IMG/VR virus record: IMGVR_UViG_3300048836_000042
Span: 1 to 51,893 of that record
Source: a virus
Length of the DNA: 51,893 nucleotides
Reading direction: 5' to 3' (one strand)
The notes under the pieces are model-generated. The model made no database searches and was not told where the DNA came from. It saw nothing but the letters and a program-made list of their open reading frames with translations. Both the position numbers and the translations under genes were made by a program. Below, one piece after another: positions 24,394 to 32,672 of this stretch. Each line of letters starts with the position of its first letter. The first letter of the stretch is position 1.

Positions 24394-25688
24394 TCAAGTT
24401 GTTTAACTTCCGTTGTGAGGACAGGAACAGGGTGCGTACAGAAGAGAGTCACTAGATTGTATTTCTCTCCCTCTGTTGGAGTAACTGTGTGGTGAACCAC
24501 TCCGCTTGTTGGTTCTACTTGATACAAGGAAACACTGGTGAAGTTCAAGGCTTCGATCTCCGTTACTCTTTGCAGCCGCAAATAGACTAGCGGGCTAGGC
24601 TTGCTGGGATCTGACGTAACCATAGAACCATACACAAGCCATTGTAGATTCTTTGGATCGTCATACAACTGCACATAGTCTGTGAACTCAACCAGAACTG
24701 TGTCGGGTTTGTTGACGCGGAACAGCTCCTTTATCTCGTCGGCTTCTGCGTCGCTTACCCGGAACTCCTCAAATTTATTTTCTATAATGTAATCGTATAG
24801 AGTCTTCTCGTTGTAGCTCCGGGTGGAATGCTCTACTGCTTGCCTAACCGTGTTAAGGTCCACTGGAGGACTGTAGTCATGGCGGTATGAGCCCGTTCCC
24901 ATGTACTGCCTGTAGTTTTGCCAGTGGGTGAGATCCTCGTCGTATTCTGTGCTGGCAGGAGCGTGTTGGTGCTGAAATTTATAGTCCAGCGGACCCACCT
25001 CGTATTTCCATTGACGCCCGTCAATTGTAAAGGTGTGCAGCTCACCCGGGGTAAGTAGCTGAACGTGGTCCTTAAGCTTCACCTTAGCCCTGCTTGCGGC
25101 ATAGAGGATCGTTTCACACTCGGATGCAAACAGATATCCGCCGTCCGTGGTCTCAACAATCCACAGGGGCCGCTCGTTATTCCGAATCAAGTGCAGTGAT
25201 TTCGTCTTGACATTATACCACACCAGAGCATAAGCGGCATTAATCTTTTGTAGAGCCTCCTCGATGTTGTCGTGGTCCGCAAGAACATGTGCAATTGCTT
25301 CGGAGTCCACCTCGACATCCTTATGGTGCTTATGGCTGCCGATATACGTGCCATTCTGCACCAGCACAATCTTGTCCTCTACCCAGAAAGGGTGGGCATT
25401 AGTGTCATTAACTGTGCCCCGAGTAGCAGCCCGGTTATGCCCCACCATGAACATCCCGGTAGACCAGCCCTTTCGCTCTAGGGCCTGGTATTCCCTATGC
25501 TGAATGAAATCAGGACCATGGATAGCAGCCTTGCGAATGTGCACATTGCTGTTGTTCTCCACAAGAAATACTCCGGTGCTGTCCCATCCACGCTGGGTAT
25601 CAAGAAACAGCATATCTTTGAACATCTTCTGCTCATTGGTGCTGAAACCATTCTGGAAACTAGCAACCATTCCAACGATGCCACACAT
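24384..25688 (-). CDS. Class II glutamine amidotransferase
   Basis: Encodes 434 residues. The N-terminal ~220 residues are a GlmS/PurF-type Ntn glutaminase: catalytic Cys2 (MCGIVGMV), RGWDSTGVFLV, GHNRAATRGTVNDTNAHPF, VLVQNGTYIG and DSEAIAHVLADHD. It releases ammonia from glutamine. The remaining ~210 residues match no synthase domain I know, so ammonia is probably passed to the adjacent ATP-grasp or amidoligase. Start Met must be removed to expose Cys. Overlaps both neighbours by 1-10 nt. Confidence 0.9.
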   Translation of the reverse strand: MCGIVGMVASFQNGFSTNEQKMFKDMLFLDTQRGWDSTGVFLVENNSNVHIRKAAIHGPDFIQHREYQALERKGWSTGMFMVGHNRAATRGTVNDTNAHPFWVEDKIVLVQNGTYIGSHKHHKDVEVDSEAIAHVLADHDNIEEALQKINAAYALVWYNVKTKSLHLIRNNERPLWIVETTDGGYLFASECETILYAASRAKVKLKDHVQLLTPGELHTFTIDGRQWKYEVGPLDYKFQHQHAPASTEYDEDLTHWQNYRQYMGTGSYRHDYSPPVDLNTVRQAVEHSTRSYNEKTLYDYIIENKFEEFRVSDAEADEIKELFRVNKPDTVLVEFTDYVQLYDDPKNLQWLVYGSMVTSDPSKPSPLVYLRLQRVTEIEALNFTSVSLYQVEPTSGVVHHTVTPTEGEKYNLVTLFCTHPVPVLTTEVKQLECH

Positions 25689-26680
25689 TACAGCTCTACC
25701 TCCAAATTATTTACGATAGCTTGGTCATGGTCGAGGAAGTCGGCCGGTTCCGGCGCTGGCGGAACCACATCCTCGAACAGCTCGGGGTAATTTGCCCTAA
25801 GCTCATTAATCATCTGCGTGGTGCTTCTACTGACCTGCACCCCTGGTTTAATCTTGTTATTCAACAGGGCGTACTTCAGATTCAAGACACCGTTCTCCAT
25901 CAAAGCCGCCACATCTGCTCCTTGTAGGCATTCTGCATCTTCTCGGAAAACATCCCGCATGACACTAAAGTAGTGTGAGGTAGTGTTCAAGTCAATGAAA
26001 AGATTCTTCACCTGTTCAAAGGGAAGATTCCGGGCCAGATGAAAAATGTGCCCAATTAGACGGCACCACTCATAGATGAGTTCCTTGTTGTTGGTTCCGG
26101 GGAGATGCCGCCACTCAATGGTGCCCAGCGAAGTTACCGGAAGCAGGTTTAGGGCAGTGTATTTCTGCCAGTCATGGAACACTACGTCCTCCTTGTTTAG
26201 CATCTTCGTAATGGAGCGGTAATTCAATTGTGTTTCCGCCCAGGGAACACAGAAGATATTACGTCGCCGATCCATACCGGCATAGTTGAACAGCACCCCC
26301 TCAAACACCTGATAAATCATGCTAATAGAGGCTAGCTGTTCCACAGTCAGATCCTGCACATTGGTGTGGACATGGACTGAGCATCGCTCGCTGTAATTAG
26401 CGGGGCCCAACCAGTCATTGTGGGAAAAGAATGTGTCCAGAGCCCACACTAGGTTGCTGTAGGTCATGGGCTTCGTAATGAATTCCAATCCGCTATTGCG
26501 GAGAGAACCATCTTCCGTTACGTCTAGCCCCGGAGTCTGCATGTCGGGCCGGCAGCCCTCAATCTCAAGCTCGACTCCGTAGATAAGGGATGGGTCCGGG
26601 GGATTTCGCCGGGTCGCTTTGCTTGTTTTCCAGGGAGATACCGGCTTTAGCCCGTAGCGCATACAGATGGTGTCAGGCAT
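25688..26680 (-). CDS. Amidoligase family protein (COOH-NH2 ligase)
   Basis: Encodes 330 residues. Glutamine-synthetase-like amidoligase signatures: YGVELEIEG (metal Glu residues), EDGSLRNSGLEFITKPMTY, CSVHVHTNVQDL (H-x-H) and GTIEWRHLPGTNN (E..R). These phage and bacterial ligases are predicted to form amide bonds on peptides or proteins. Shares a stop/start overlap with the glutaminase gene, fitting one complex. A Pro/Ala-rich C-terminal end may be a tether. Confidence 0.85.
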   Translation of the reverse strand: MPDTICMRYGLKPVSPWKTSKATRRNPPDPSLIYGVELEIEGCRPDMQTPGLDVTEDGSLRNSGLEFITKPMTYSNLVWALDTFFSHNDWLGPANYSERCSVHVHTNVQDLTVEQLASISMIYQVFEGVLFNYAGMDRRRNIFCVPWAETQLNYRSITKMLNKEDVVFHDWQKYTALNLLPVTSLGTIEWRHLPGTNNKELIYEWCRLIGHIFHLARNLPFEQVKNLFIDLNTTSHYFSVMRDVFREDAECLQGADVAALMENGVLNLKYALLNNKIKPGVQVSRSTTQMINELRANYPELFEDVVPPAPEPADFLDHDQAIVNNLEVEL

Positions 26681-27287
26681 TCAGCTCCTCCACACGGTAC
26701 GGGAATCCGTTCCGATGAATAACATCATTAAGTTCCTGTGTAACTTTGAAAGAGGGGTCAATTGAGAGTACCCTCGTGGTGTGATCGACCGTGCCGATCT
26801 CTGTCGCATAGAAGTAGACCGCGCCCTGAGTCATTGCGAAGTGTTTAGACAAGGCAACTGTTGGAGCAGTGGGATCGACATCGGCATACTGGTACGTCTG
26901 GGGACTTCCAAAGATACCTGCAAGAAGCCGCAGAGACAATTTCTGTGGAATCAAACCGAGAGCAGTCAGCTTCTGGATACTGGTATTATTTCGGCTAATA
27001 CCCCTTTTCCACTGTCGTGCTGGAATTCGACTCATGTAGTATACCGAGGAATCCTCTCCGGTGAAGTATCCCCTGTCCACCTGAATAAACTCAAACATCA
27101 CATTAGAGTCAATGTTTGCGTGGAAGAGCATACCATCGTCATCCGTATTGAAGTACACAGCATCCCGGGTATTCTCCCGGATGTAGATCAGACGCTTTTG
27201 ATTATCCGATTTAATTAGGAACCCGTAGGTGTCCAGATAGCGAGGACCGAAGTCCCGCATGTTCTCGTGCGTGTATGTCTCAAGCAT
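26673..27287 (-). CDS. Hypothetical protein of the amidoligase island
   Basis: Encodes 204 residues from MLETYTHENMRDFG at 27287; that ATG overlaps the stop of the downstream-strand neighbour (ATGCTTGA), indicating coupling. Aromatic, beta-rich (AVYFNTDDDGMLFHANIDSNVMFEFIQVDRGYF). Lies between two amidoligase genes, so it is a candidate substrate, adaptor or modifying subunit of the system. No family recognised. Confidence 0.65.
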   Translation of the reverse strand: MLETYTHENMRDFGPRYLDTYGFLIKSDNQKRLIYIRENTRDAVYFNTDDDGMLFHANIDSNVMFEFIQVDRGYFTGEDSSVYYMSRIPARQWKRGISRNNTSIQKLTALGLIPQKLSLRLLAGIFGSPQTYQYADVDPTAPTVALSKHFAMTQGAVYFYATEIGTVDHTTRVLSIDPSFKVTQELNDVIHRNGFPYRVEELNA

Positions 27288-28077
27288 GTTGTGGCATAGG
27301 CAGTTGAAGTGACTCAATCAGCAGGCGGGCTCCCGCCTTGTCATTGTTGTTGATAACACCTTGAATATCGTCGGCAAGAACATCCACATTAATAGTCTTA
27401 TTATGCCATGCCTCCATAGCAGCGGAAGTTGCGTCCCAAATCCAGGCAGTCAACACAGGATCAAGCACCCAGAAGTTGGAAAGACTGCGGTACTCCACTC
27501 CATACGGTTTGATTCGGCAGGCGCCAGCTTTACCATACAGATTCTTACGCAGATCCCCCTCATCCAACAGGGTACTCGGTACACCGAGGAATAGATCAAG
27601 GTATTTAACAAAGTTAAAGGCTTGCTTACGGGACTTGAACTTGTGTCCAACGTGGACGTGTCCACCGCAGGTACGCAGTCGCCTATCCGTAGCAGCAGGT
27701 CGCGGATTAGCCTTACCGTCAAGCCAAGCATTGAAGTCTGGGTCACACCCGAACTGCATTGCGGCAGGATGCAGCAACTCCTGCATTGGGAAGGAAACAG
27801 CCGAGGTACTAGCGAACTTGTACCCTTTCTGCTGCACCATATCTGTCAGGTAGGACATCGCCCGATTAATGGTATTAACGAACTGCTCCTTGTCCTGGGA
27901 AGGGGGCACATTGTACTCCAGTGCCACGTTGTCCTCTTGCACAGCGAACCCATCCCCGATAGGGAGGGGCATCGGGTTGCTCTTGGAGCCTCCGATACGT
28001 CCACACGCTGCGATGTAAGCACCAGCAGCATCTTGCAGGAACAACTCGGGATCAGCACCAATTACGAATTTACGCAT
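27280..28077 (-). CDS. COOH-NH2 ligase, phiEco32-like type 2
   Basis: Encodes 265 residues. Signatures: FVIGADPELFL, VQEDNVALEYNVPP (metal Glu/Asn), TCGGHVHVGH (H-x-H) and PYGVEYRSLSNFWV (E-x-R), as in the phage phiEco32-like COOH-NH2 ligase type 2 family. Together with 25688-26680 the phage carries two distinct amidoligases, suggesting sequential additions to a carrier. AAGGA ribosome site. Confidence 0.88.
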   Translation of the reverse strand: MRKFVIGADPELFLQDAAGAYIAACGRIGGSKSNPMPLPIGDGFAVQEDNVALEYNVPPSQDKEQFVNTINRAMSYLTDMVQQKGYKFASTSAVSFPMQELLHPAAMQFGCDPDFNAWLDGKANPRPAATDRRLRTCGGHVHVGHKFKSRKQAFNFVKYLDLFLGVPSTLLDEGDLRKNLYGKAGACRIKPYGVEYRSLSNFWVLDPVLTAWIWDATSAAMEAWHNKTINVDVLADDIQGVINNNDKAGARLLIESLQLPMPQHA

Positions 28078-28078
28078 A

Positions 28079-28519
28079 TTAATCCTTGTAATGGAAAATG
28101 AACGCCTTCAAGCAATGGTAGACCTTGCGCTCTGGGTAGTTGCTATTCCCAGCCCAGTCTGTCTCAAACACCTTGTACTTCCAAAGATCAAACTCTTGCA
28201 TGAATCTCTTGAACGTAGCCTCTTGGATATTAGTGAGAATAAATATGTGTGTCTCGTTATCTTTCTTGGCATCCACATACGCGCTTTTGAAGCCGGCTTT
28301 ACTCATCGCCAGCAGGTCGTCATAGGTTTTTTTTCCCCCCGGATGTGTACGTTCGTATGCTTCCGTATAGGTTTCGCATAGCCTCTCAAAAGATTCGCAC
28401 CCGAATATCTTCCCACCATTAATCCGAGCATAGCTATCGTATTCCTCTTGAGTGGTGCAGTACCACCCTGCATCAGGAATAGTCCGAAGAGCATCAAAGT
28501 GACAGCTCTTAATCTTCAT
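28079..28519 (-). CDS. Hypothetical protein
   Basis: Encodes 146 residues, helical and charged with many Tyr, Lys and Asp (YTEAYERTHPGGKKTYDDLLAMSKAGFKSAYVDAKKDNETHIFILTN). No motif recognised. In the amidoligase island, one base from the COOH-NH2 ligase gene, so it could be part of the pathway. Confidence 0.6.
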   Translation of the reverse strand: MKIKSCHFDALRTIPDAGWYCTTQEEYDSYARINGGKIFGCESFERLCETYTEAYERTHPGGKKTYDDLLAMSKAGFKSAYVDAKKDNETHIFILTNIQEATFKRFMQEFDLWKYKVFETDWAGNSNYPERKVYHCLKAFIFHYKD

Positions 28520-28784
28520 ACTCTCTCCGATTCAGTTTGAAGTTAAACCAGACACCATCAATTTCAAAAGACTGGATTTTTTGATACGAGGTGCTTCGTA
28601 CTTTGGTTTTATGGGCATTAATCGCCAGAGTAATTCCCTTGTTCCTGCGATCTATGGTGAGATCCTCCACTAGCTGGCTGCCACAGCATTCCGCAATCCT
28701 CCCCCCTAAACAGTATTCGGCGTCCGGCTTTGTGAGAGCAGGCTGGATCTCCCAGTTTTTGAGGAACTCAATCAACTGTGGCAT
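28509..28784 (-). CDS. Hypothetical protein
   Basis: Encodes 91 residues (MPQLIEFLKNWEIQPALTKPDAEYCLGG...). Alternating hydrophobic/charged beta strands (SFEIDGVWFNFKLNRREYED) at the C-terminus. Contains a Cys pair (ECCG). It overlaps the C26-type gene upstream and the next gene downstream. Function unknown. Confidence 0.55.
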   Translation of the reverse strand: MPQLIEFLKNWEIQPALTKPDAEYCLGGRIAECCGSQLVEDLTIDRRNKGITLAINAHKTKVRSTSYQKIQSFEIDGVWFNFKLNRREYED

Positions 28785-29415
28785 ATTGTTGCAGCTTTTC
28801 GTTAACGTAGTTAATCACATACCGATTGGCAGGAGTATTTTCGTCCATCATCTCCGGATGCCATTGAATGGCAAAGCCTTTGAGTTGTGGGAAGTACACG
28901 AACTCTGGTTCGATAGGCATCTCCACATCGACATCCACATCGTAATGCACAGCACTCCGGATTCGATCCGACCAAGCAATCATTTCATGCTCAACTTCAA
29001 ACGGATACAACATCTGATGGTGGATGCTGTTGACATTAATCCGTTTATTGTCATAAGTGAGCACGTCGTGCATCCCCATGTGATTGTCAACGTGTTGGAT
29101 GAGATAGCCTCCAGCCAGGGCACACAACATCTGCGCCCCACGGCACACACCAATGATGGGAATACCGATCTCTTTGGCACGTCGCATCAGGTCCCACTCG
29201 ATCCTGTCACGTTGACTGAGCGTGTCCATCGCGTGAGTGTATCGTGATCGACCTCGATTGTATAGGGCGGGGCTGATGTCACCACCACCCCAGACAATTA
29301 GAACGTCGTCTTCTCGCAACAGATCCGGGTTACTGCTGTGTGCAGTATCAATAACTCCATTAATCAGATGGAAGGGATGGAAATCATCGTAAATAGCGGA
29401 GAAAAGGCGAATCAT
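28768..29415 (-). CDS. Class I glutamine-amidotransferase-like / peptidase C26
   Basis: Encodes 215 residues. The triad is visible: nucleophile Cys in GIPIIGVCRGAQMLCALAGG, then HHQML and QWHPE (His-Glu). WGGGDISPALY with RDRIEWDLMRRAKE matches PuuD-like gamma-glutamyl hydrolases. It may cleave gamma-glutamyl amides, i.e. an editing or removal enzyme for the ligases nearby, or act as a glutaminase. Confidence 0.88.
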   Translation of the reverse strand: MIRLFSAIYDDFHPFHLINGVIDTAHSSNPDLLREDDVLIVWGGGDISPALYNRGRSRYTHAMDTLSQRDRIEWDLMRRAKEIGIPIIGVCRGAQMLCALAGGYLIQHVDNHMGMHDVLTYDNKRINVNSIHHQMLYPFEVEHEMIAWSDRIRSAVHYDVDVDVEMPIEPEFVYFPQLKGFAIQWHPEMMDENTPANRYVINYVNEKLQQYATVD

Positions 29416-29729
29416 ACGGGCATCAGTCCTTGGTCAGTAAATTCAGCACGAACACTCGGGGTTTCTGGGACATAGGTCACTTCCTCTACTTTGCAAAGGG
29501 CGTAAGAGTTCCTCCGGTTAGTGCGTTGCATATAGTCCAGCGTGATCTCAGCATCCCGCCGATTGTCACACCAAACAACCATTGTATCCGCCGTAATTTC
29601 TCCCATCCAGCTTTGATCACGGCCCTGCTGTACATAACTTTGGACAGCCAGGCCCCGGTCACGATCTCGTACAACAAAGTTGAACTGTGGAAGAATCTGC
29701 ACTACAGCATATCGACGAGGTGTCGTCAT
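29412..29729 (-). CDS. Hypothetical protein
   Basis: Encodes 105 residues, basic with many Arg (PRRYAVVQ.., NRRDAEITLDYMQRTNRRNS). Alpha/beta, no motif recognised. Four-base overlap with the C26-type gene. Confidence 0.6.
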   Translation of the reverse strand: MTTPRRYAVVQILPQFNFVVRDRDRGLAVQSYVQQGRDQSWMGEITADTMVVWCDNRRDAEITLDYMQRTNRRNSYALCKVEEVTYVPETPSVRAEFTDQGLMPV

Positions 29730-30010
29730 TATTTACTCCGTTTCAATTGGGAAGGAATACACATTCTGGTTACACCAGAGTCGAAGTCTACTTCGAGGAA
29801 GAAGGGTTTGTTATTAACCCAGTTAACTTTGGTATGATCGGTTTCTACGTGACTGACGGTTCCTCTGTTAGATGTCCCTCGCTGCTTAACACGATGTCCG
29901 GCTACAAAACGATTGGCCTTGACGTGCCTAGCGAGGACTAGTTCCCTATAGTTAGGGTCTTTGGGATCGAAGTGTGTCCGCGTTTCCTTCTGGTCACGCG
30001 GGTGATTCAC
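29729..30010 (-). CDS. Hypothetical protein, start uncertain
   Basis: Encodes about 93 residues if started at GTG 30010 (..NHPRDQKETRTHFDPKDP..). Upstream ATG codons at 30061 and 30094 are in frame but overlap the previous gene more deeply, and none has a good ribosome site. Later part LVLARHVKANRFVAGHRVKQRG..FFLEVDFDSGVTRMCIP suggests a small beta-barrel-like fold. Function unknown. Confidence 0.5.
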   Translation of the reverse strand: MNHPRDQKETRTHFDPKDPNYRELVLARHVKANRFVAGHRVKQRGTSNRGTVSHVETDHTKVNWVNNKPFFLEVDFDSGVTRMCIPSQLKRSK

Positions 30011-30407
30011 TATGATTGCGTAGCTGATCAAGGTATGGTTTAACCACGTTAATGTACTCATTCTCAGTAATGCGACGGACCAATTGGATGTCATCCCAAC
30101 GGGCCATCCCCTTTAGCGAGACAAGATACAGGAGTTCAGGGTGATGCGGACCATACTTCTTGATGGTCATCTGTTCAAAATTATCCTGGATTTTCTCCAC
30201 TTTCAGTACAGCATAGGCAACGTCCGCTCCCGAGAGAGTCTGTGTCCGATAAGTAACGTAGTCACCAACCTGGATGCCGAACTTTTCCCGCCACTTGTCT
30301 AGGTCGGCTTGAGACTTGATGTCTGGATTCGGCCGCCCTCGGTTGGTCCAGTTCGACGAATTGTAGGTGTGCGGCGGTTTAACAACAATAATCTCATGTG
30401 AGATCAT
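29994..30407 (-). CDS. Hypothetical protein
   Basis: Encodes 137 residues. A beta-rich middle (FGIQVGDYVTYRTQTLSGADVAYAVLKVEKIQDNFEQMTIKKYG) resembles small SH3-like barrel folds. No catalytic residues are obvious. Overlaps neighbours by 4-17 nt. Confidence 0.6.
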   Translation of the reverse strand: MISHEIIVVKPPHTYNSSNWTNRGRPNPDIKSQADLDKWREKFGIQVGDYVTYRTQTLSGADVAYAVLKVEKIQDNFEQMTIKKYGPHHPELLYLVSLKGMARWDDIQLVRRITENEYINVVKPYLDQLRNHSESPA

Positions 30408-30712
30408 ACCACGTATTTCCAGACGTAGTAAAAATTGTGCTCATCCTCGTCGAAGTTGCACACTTCGCATAGCGCACCAAGCAAGCGCGGAAGATCCTTC
30501 TTTCTGATGGGTTTCTTTTCCGTAAGCGCAGCCATTTCGCGCCCGATACGTTTGCAGAATTGATCCTTGGGATTGCAGAAGGTAACCTGCACCAGCACCG
30601 ACGTATGATCGTCCTTCTTGGGACTGATTAATGCTGTAAATGCACGCGGCTCCCGGTTGGGCAATTTGCCAGGGGCACTGTACCGGTGCACATAGAAGGG
30701 TTTGAAACTCAT
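30404..30712 (-). CDS. Hypothetical protein
   Basis: Encodes 102 residues, basic N-terminal half (PGKLPNREPRAFTALISPKKDD) and acidic C-terminal part (CEVCNFDEDEHNFYYVWKYVV) with C-x-x-C. No family recognised. Confidence 0.6.
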   Translation of the reverse strand: MSFKPFYVHRYSAPGKLPNREPRAFTALISPKKDDHTSVLVQVTFCNPKDQFCKRIGREMAALTEKKPIRKKDLPRLLGALCEVCNFDEDEHNFYYVWKYVV

Positions 30713-30915
30713 TTCGTTCCTTTGTGCGAGGAATTAAGACCTTTTAATAACGAATAATCAGTCACAACGATATAGTTGGACTTTGGCATTGGTACTATGC
30801 AATGACGATGTTCTTTTGCTTGGCGTTCTCCACAGCTAAGGCACAGATGATGACCAAGATTCCAACGCGCAGGAACCACATCATCGCCGCAAGCAGCGCA
30901 GTGGTGTCCATTCAT
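30709..30915 (-). CDS. Small zinc-ribbon protein
   Basis: Encodes 68 residues. Two Cys pairs, CAACGD and CLSCGE, with several His (GHHC, GHHLC, EHRHC), indicate a zinc ribbon. Four-base overlap with the RNA ligase gene, so the two are co-translated. Possibly nucleic-acid binding. Confidence 0.7.
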   Translation of the reverse strand: MNGHHCAACGDDVVPARWNLGHHLCLSCGERQAKEHRHCIVPMPKSNYIVVTDYSLLKGLNSSHKGTK

Positions 30916-31421
30916 TTATCAATAATAATTTTAAAGTAAGTATCCGTGTCGGGTTCATACATCATAACCCCTTCCGGCCGCATATATCCCGGGGCCACCA
31001 AACTCCCATTTTGAATAAGAAAATTACGGGCTTCCTCCCAAGATGTCGCATGAATTACTGGAACCACCGAACAACATTTTGGAGTTTCTGGATTGTGTTC
31101 TCCCCACCGCCTTGTGTTAAACAAGCTGAATTTCTTCTCAGTTTGGTCATATCCTCTCTGAATCCCAGCTCCCCACCACTCACCAAAATGGTAACCGGGG
31201 CCTAATTTTAATAATTCTTCGTAATTTTCCATTGCCCATCTAGCGAACCCATAATTATCGTCTTCTGGGGAAATGAATCTCGTGCGAGACTGACAACGTA
31301 GATCCCCAGGATCTTCAGCACTAATCACCACACAAGCGTTTGTGCCGTCAATTTTTTCTGTGAAAACCGCCGGCCTCTTTTTTTCGAGTCGGATGATTTT
31401 TGGCCAAGGTTTGAATTCCAT
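30912..31421 (-). CDS. Short RNA-ligase-like nucleotidyltransferase
   Basis: Encodes 169 residues. Motif I is EKIDGTN (nucleotidyl-Lys in K-x-D-G); motif Ia-like SRTRF; motif III-like YHFGEWWG; motif IV-like PEGVMMY; motif V may be FKIIID. This is the adenylyltransferase core of RNA/DNA ligases without a C-terminal domain. It may repair tRNA cut by host defence; a phage tRNA-Leu lies 1.5 kb upstream. Activity inferred. Confidence 0.8.
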   Translation of the reverse strand: MEFKPWPKIIRLEKKRPAVFTEKIDGTNACVVISAEDPGDLRCQSRTRFISPEDDNYGFARWAMENYEELLKLGPGYHFGEWWGAGIQRGYDQTEKKFSLFNTRRWGEHNPETPKCCSVVPVIHATSWEEARNFLIQNGSLVAPGYMRPEGVMMYEPDTDTYFKIIIDK

Positions 31422-31664
31422 TTATCGGCTCGCAATAATAGCGTTATTGTTGCAGATCATGGTGTTTATGTCCTGCCCATACGTGATAGGCATGTCTCGC
31501 GCCAGCACGCCATGCAGCCAACGCAGCAGGTCATGCCCAACGCGCATACCCGCCAGCCTGTATGTCGATGATCGACCTTGACGAACCCTAACCCAGTCAC
31601 CCCATTGGGTACCTAGGAACAGGTCATACGTGTTGTTGTCGATACGTCGTGCTTCGATTAGCAT
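31422..31664 (-). CDS. Hypothetical protein
   Basis: Encodes 80 residues from MLIEARRIDNNTYDLFLG at 31664 with GGAG upstream. Small alpha/beta protein (WGDWVRVRQGRSSTYRLAGMRVGHDLLRWLHGVL). First gene after a leftward terminator, so its level depends on read-through. Function unknown. Confidence 0.6.
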   Translation of the reverse strand: MLIEARRIDNNTYDLFLGTQWGDWVRVRQGRSSTYRLAGMRVGHDLLRWLHGVLARDMPITYGQDINTMICNNNAIIASR

Positions 31665-31688
31665 GATTAACTCCAATTAATTAGGAGG

Positions 31689-31716
31689 AAAAAGAAAAGG
31701 GTGGCCGAAGCCACCC
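31689..31716 (-). terminator. Rho-independent terminator in the early arm
   Basis: Minus strand: GGGTGGC, loop TTCG, GCCACCC, then TTTTCTTTTT. A perfect seven-pair stem with a UUCG tetraloop and U-tract. It lies 23 bp after the gene ending at 31739 and no clear promoter follows, so it likely attenuates rather than ends the early transcript. Confidence 0.9.
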
Positions 31717-31738
31717 AGGCGAGATACCGATACATCCG

Positions 31739-31909
31739 TTATTGGACGTGCTCGGTAGTAGGTGCCACGGCAACGTGGTCTTTAAACAGATTAATTGCCT
31801 TGTCAAGAGCCATTGACGCTTCCGCGTATGGATCTTGATTCTTGGGAACAGAAACATACCCAATCACTTCAGTGCAATCAGGTGAGTAAACAGCATAACG
31901 CGCTTCCAT
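31739..31909 (-). CDS. Small hypothetical protein
   Basis: Encodes 56 residues from MEARYAVYSPDCTEVIGYVSVPK at 31909, AAGGA upstream. The longer upstream frame runs through the neighbour's repeat region and is not real. Followed by the terminator at 31689. Function unknown. Confidence 0.6.
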   Translation of the reverse strand: MEARYAVYSPDCTEVIGYVSVPKNQDPYAEASMALDKAINLFKDHVAVAPTTEHVQ

Positions 31910-31922
31910 TTGCAATCCTTTG

Positions 31923-32516
31923 CTAAATGCCATAGACCAAAGCGTTGAAGTCTTTTCTCGCCGAAGCCCACGCCGCGTCCCACGCCGCAGCACCGCCGGC
32001 AGCCCTCGCCGAAGCCCTCGCCGCGTCCCACGCCGAAGCCCACGCCGCGTCCCACGCCGCGTCCCTCGCCGAAGCCCACGCCGCAGCACCGCCGGCAGCC
32101 CTCGCCGAAGCCCACGCCGCGTCCCTCGCCGCAGCCCGGATTGACTCATCGCCGGTCATGAGGTAGTCGAGCACTACATCCGGCGGTGACCACATATGCA
32201 CCACAGACAGCGCCTGCATCCGCGCGTAGTAGCGGAGCATCTCTGTCGCGTCCATCCGCGCGATGATGGTGCGTTCGCTGCACGCGATCTTTTCCTCCGG
32301 GTCGCCGTGATGGACGATGACGCCGCCGCATTTGACGAGGCACAAGACCGGGCCGGGCGCGTATCGCAGGGCGTCGAATGGCTCACGACTAGCGTGCAGG
32401 CCAGATTGGCACGGCACGACTGGCCCGGTGTGAATCAGCTTCACTCCGTCAGCAGGAACGGGCCCTCCGTTGCGCAGGGTGTCACCGACAAAGTGCCACG
32501 CGAATACGTCACTCAT
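31923..32516 (-). CDS. DUF7666-like protein with Ala-rich tandem repeats
   Basis: Encodes 197 residues from [11 protein letters not shown] at 32516 (GGAGG upstream). The N-terminal domain has [35 protein letters not shown], the pattern of the phage DUF7666 family (CxxGLHAS). The C-terminal ~65 residues are repeats of A-W-D/A-S-A-R/A-A (e.g. [11 protein letters not shown]), predicted long helix, coded by a highly repetitive GC-rich DNA stretch. Function unknown; composition indicates import. Confidence 0.8.
   Translation of the reverse strand: MSDVFAWHFVGDTLRNGGPVPADGVKLIHTGPVVPCQSGLHASREPFDALRYAPGPVLCLVKCGGVIVHHGDPEEKIACSERTIIARMDATEMLRYYARMQALSVVHMWSPPDVVLDYLMTGDESIRAAARDAAWASARAAGGAAAWASARDAAWDAAWASAWDAARASARAAGGAAAWDAAWASARKDFNALVYGI
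31950..32145. repeat. GC-rich tandem repeat tract
   Basis: The + strand repeats CGCCGAAGCCCACGCCGCG-like units of about 15-18 bp with TCCCACGCCG and GCACCGCCGG variants, so open frames appear by chance in several frames on both strands. It codes the Ala-rich helix of the DUF7666-like protein. Length is likely to vary between isolates by slippage. Confidence 0.85.
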
Positions 32517-32661
32517 CATTAACCTCCTCGTGATAAAGCTTGACGGCCTGCCGGATCTCATCATCCGAATACCCGGTATTCCGGAGATACTGCCACACAT
32601 TATACCAAGGGCTGTTCTCCATCCAGATGATCTTTTCGAGAACTTCACGAACGCGGTCCAT
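32509..32661 (-). CDS. Small hypothetical protein
   Basis: Encodes 50 residues from MDRVREVLEKIIWMENSPW at 32661 with GGAG upstream, ending YHEEVNDE. The ending is the same as that of the unrelated gene at 22557, because both carry the same stop/ribosome-site/start cassette for the next gene. Helical; a UBA-like helix (GYSDDEIRQAVKLYHEE) is possible. Confidence 0.6.
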   Translation of the reverse strand: MDRVREVLEKIIWMENSPWYNVWQYLRNTGYSDDEIRQAVKLYHEEVNDE

Positions 32662-32672
32662 GATTAACTCCT

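Noticed and set aside
31950-32145. CRISPR array
   Set aside because: Units are GC-rich coding repeats without unique spacers and there are no cas genes.
31739-32149. 136-codon Arg-rich frame
   Set aside because: The extra N-terminal part is the GC-rich repeat read out of frame.
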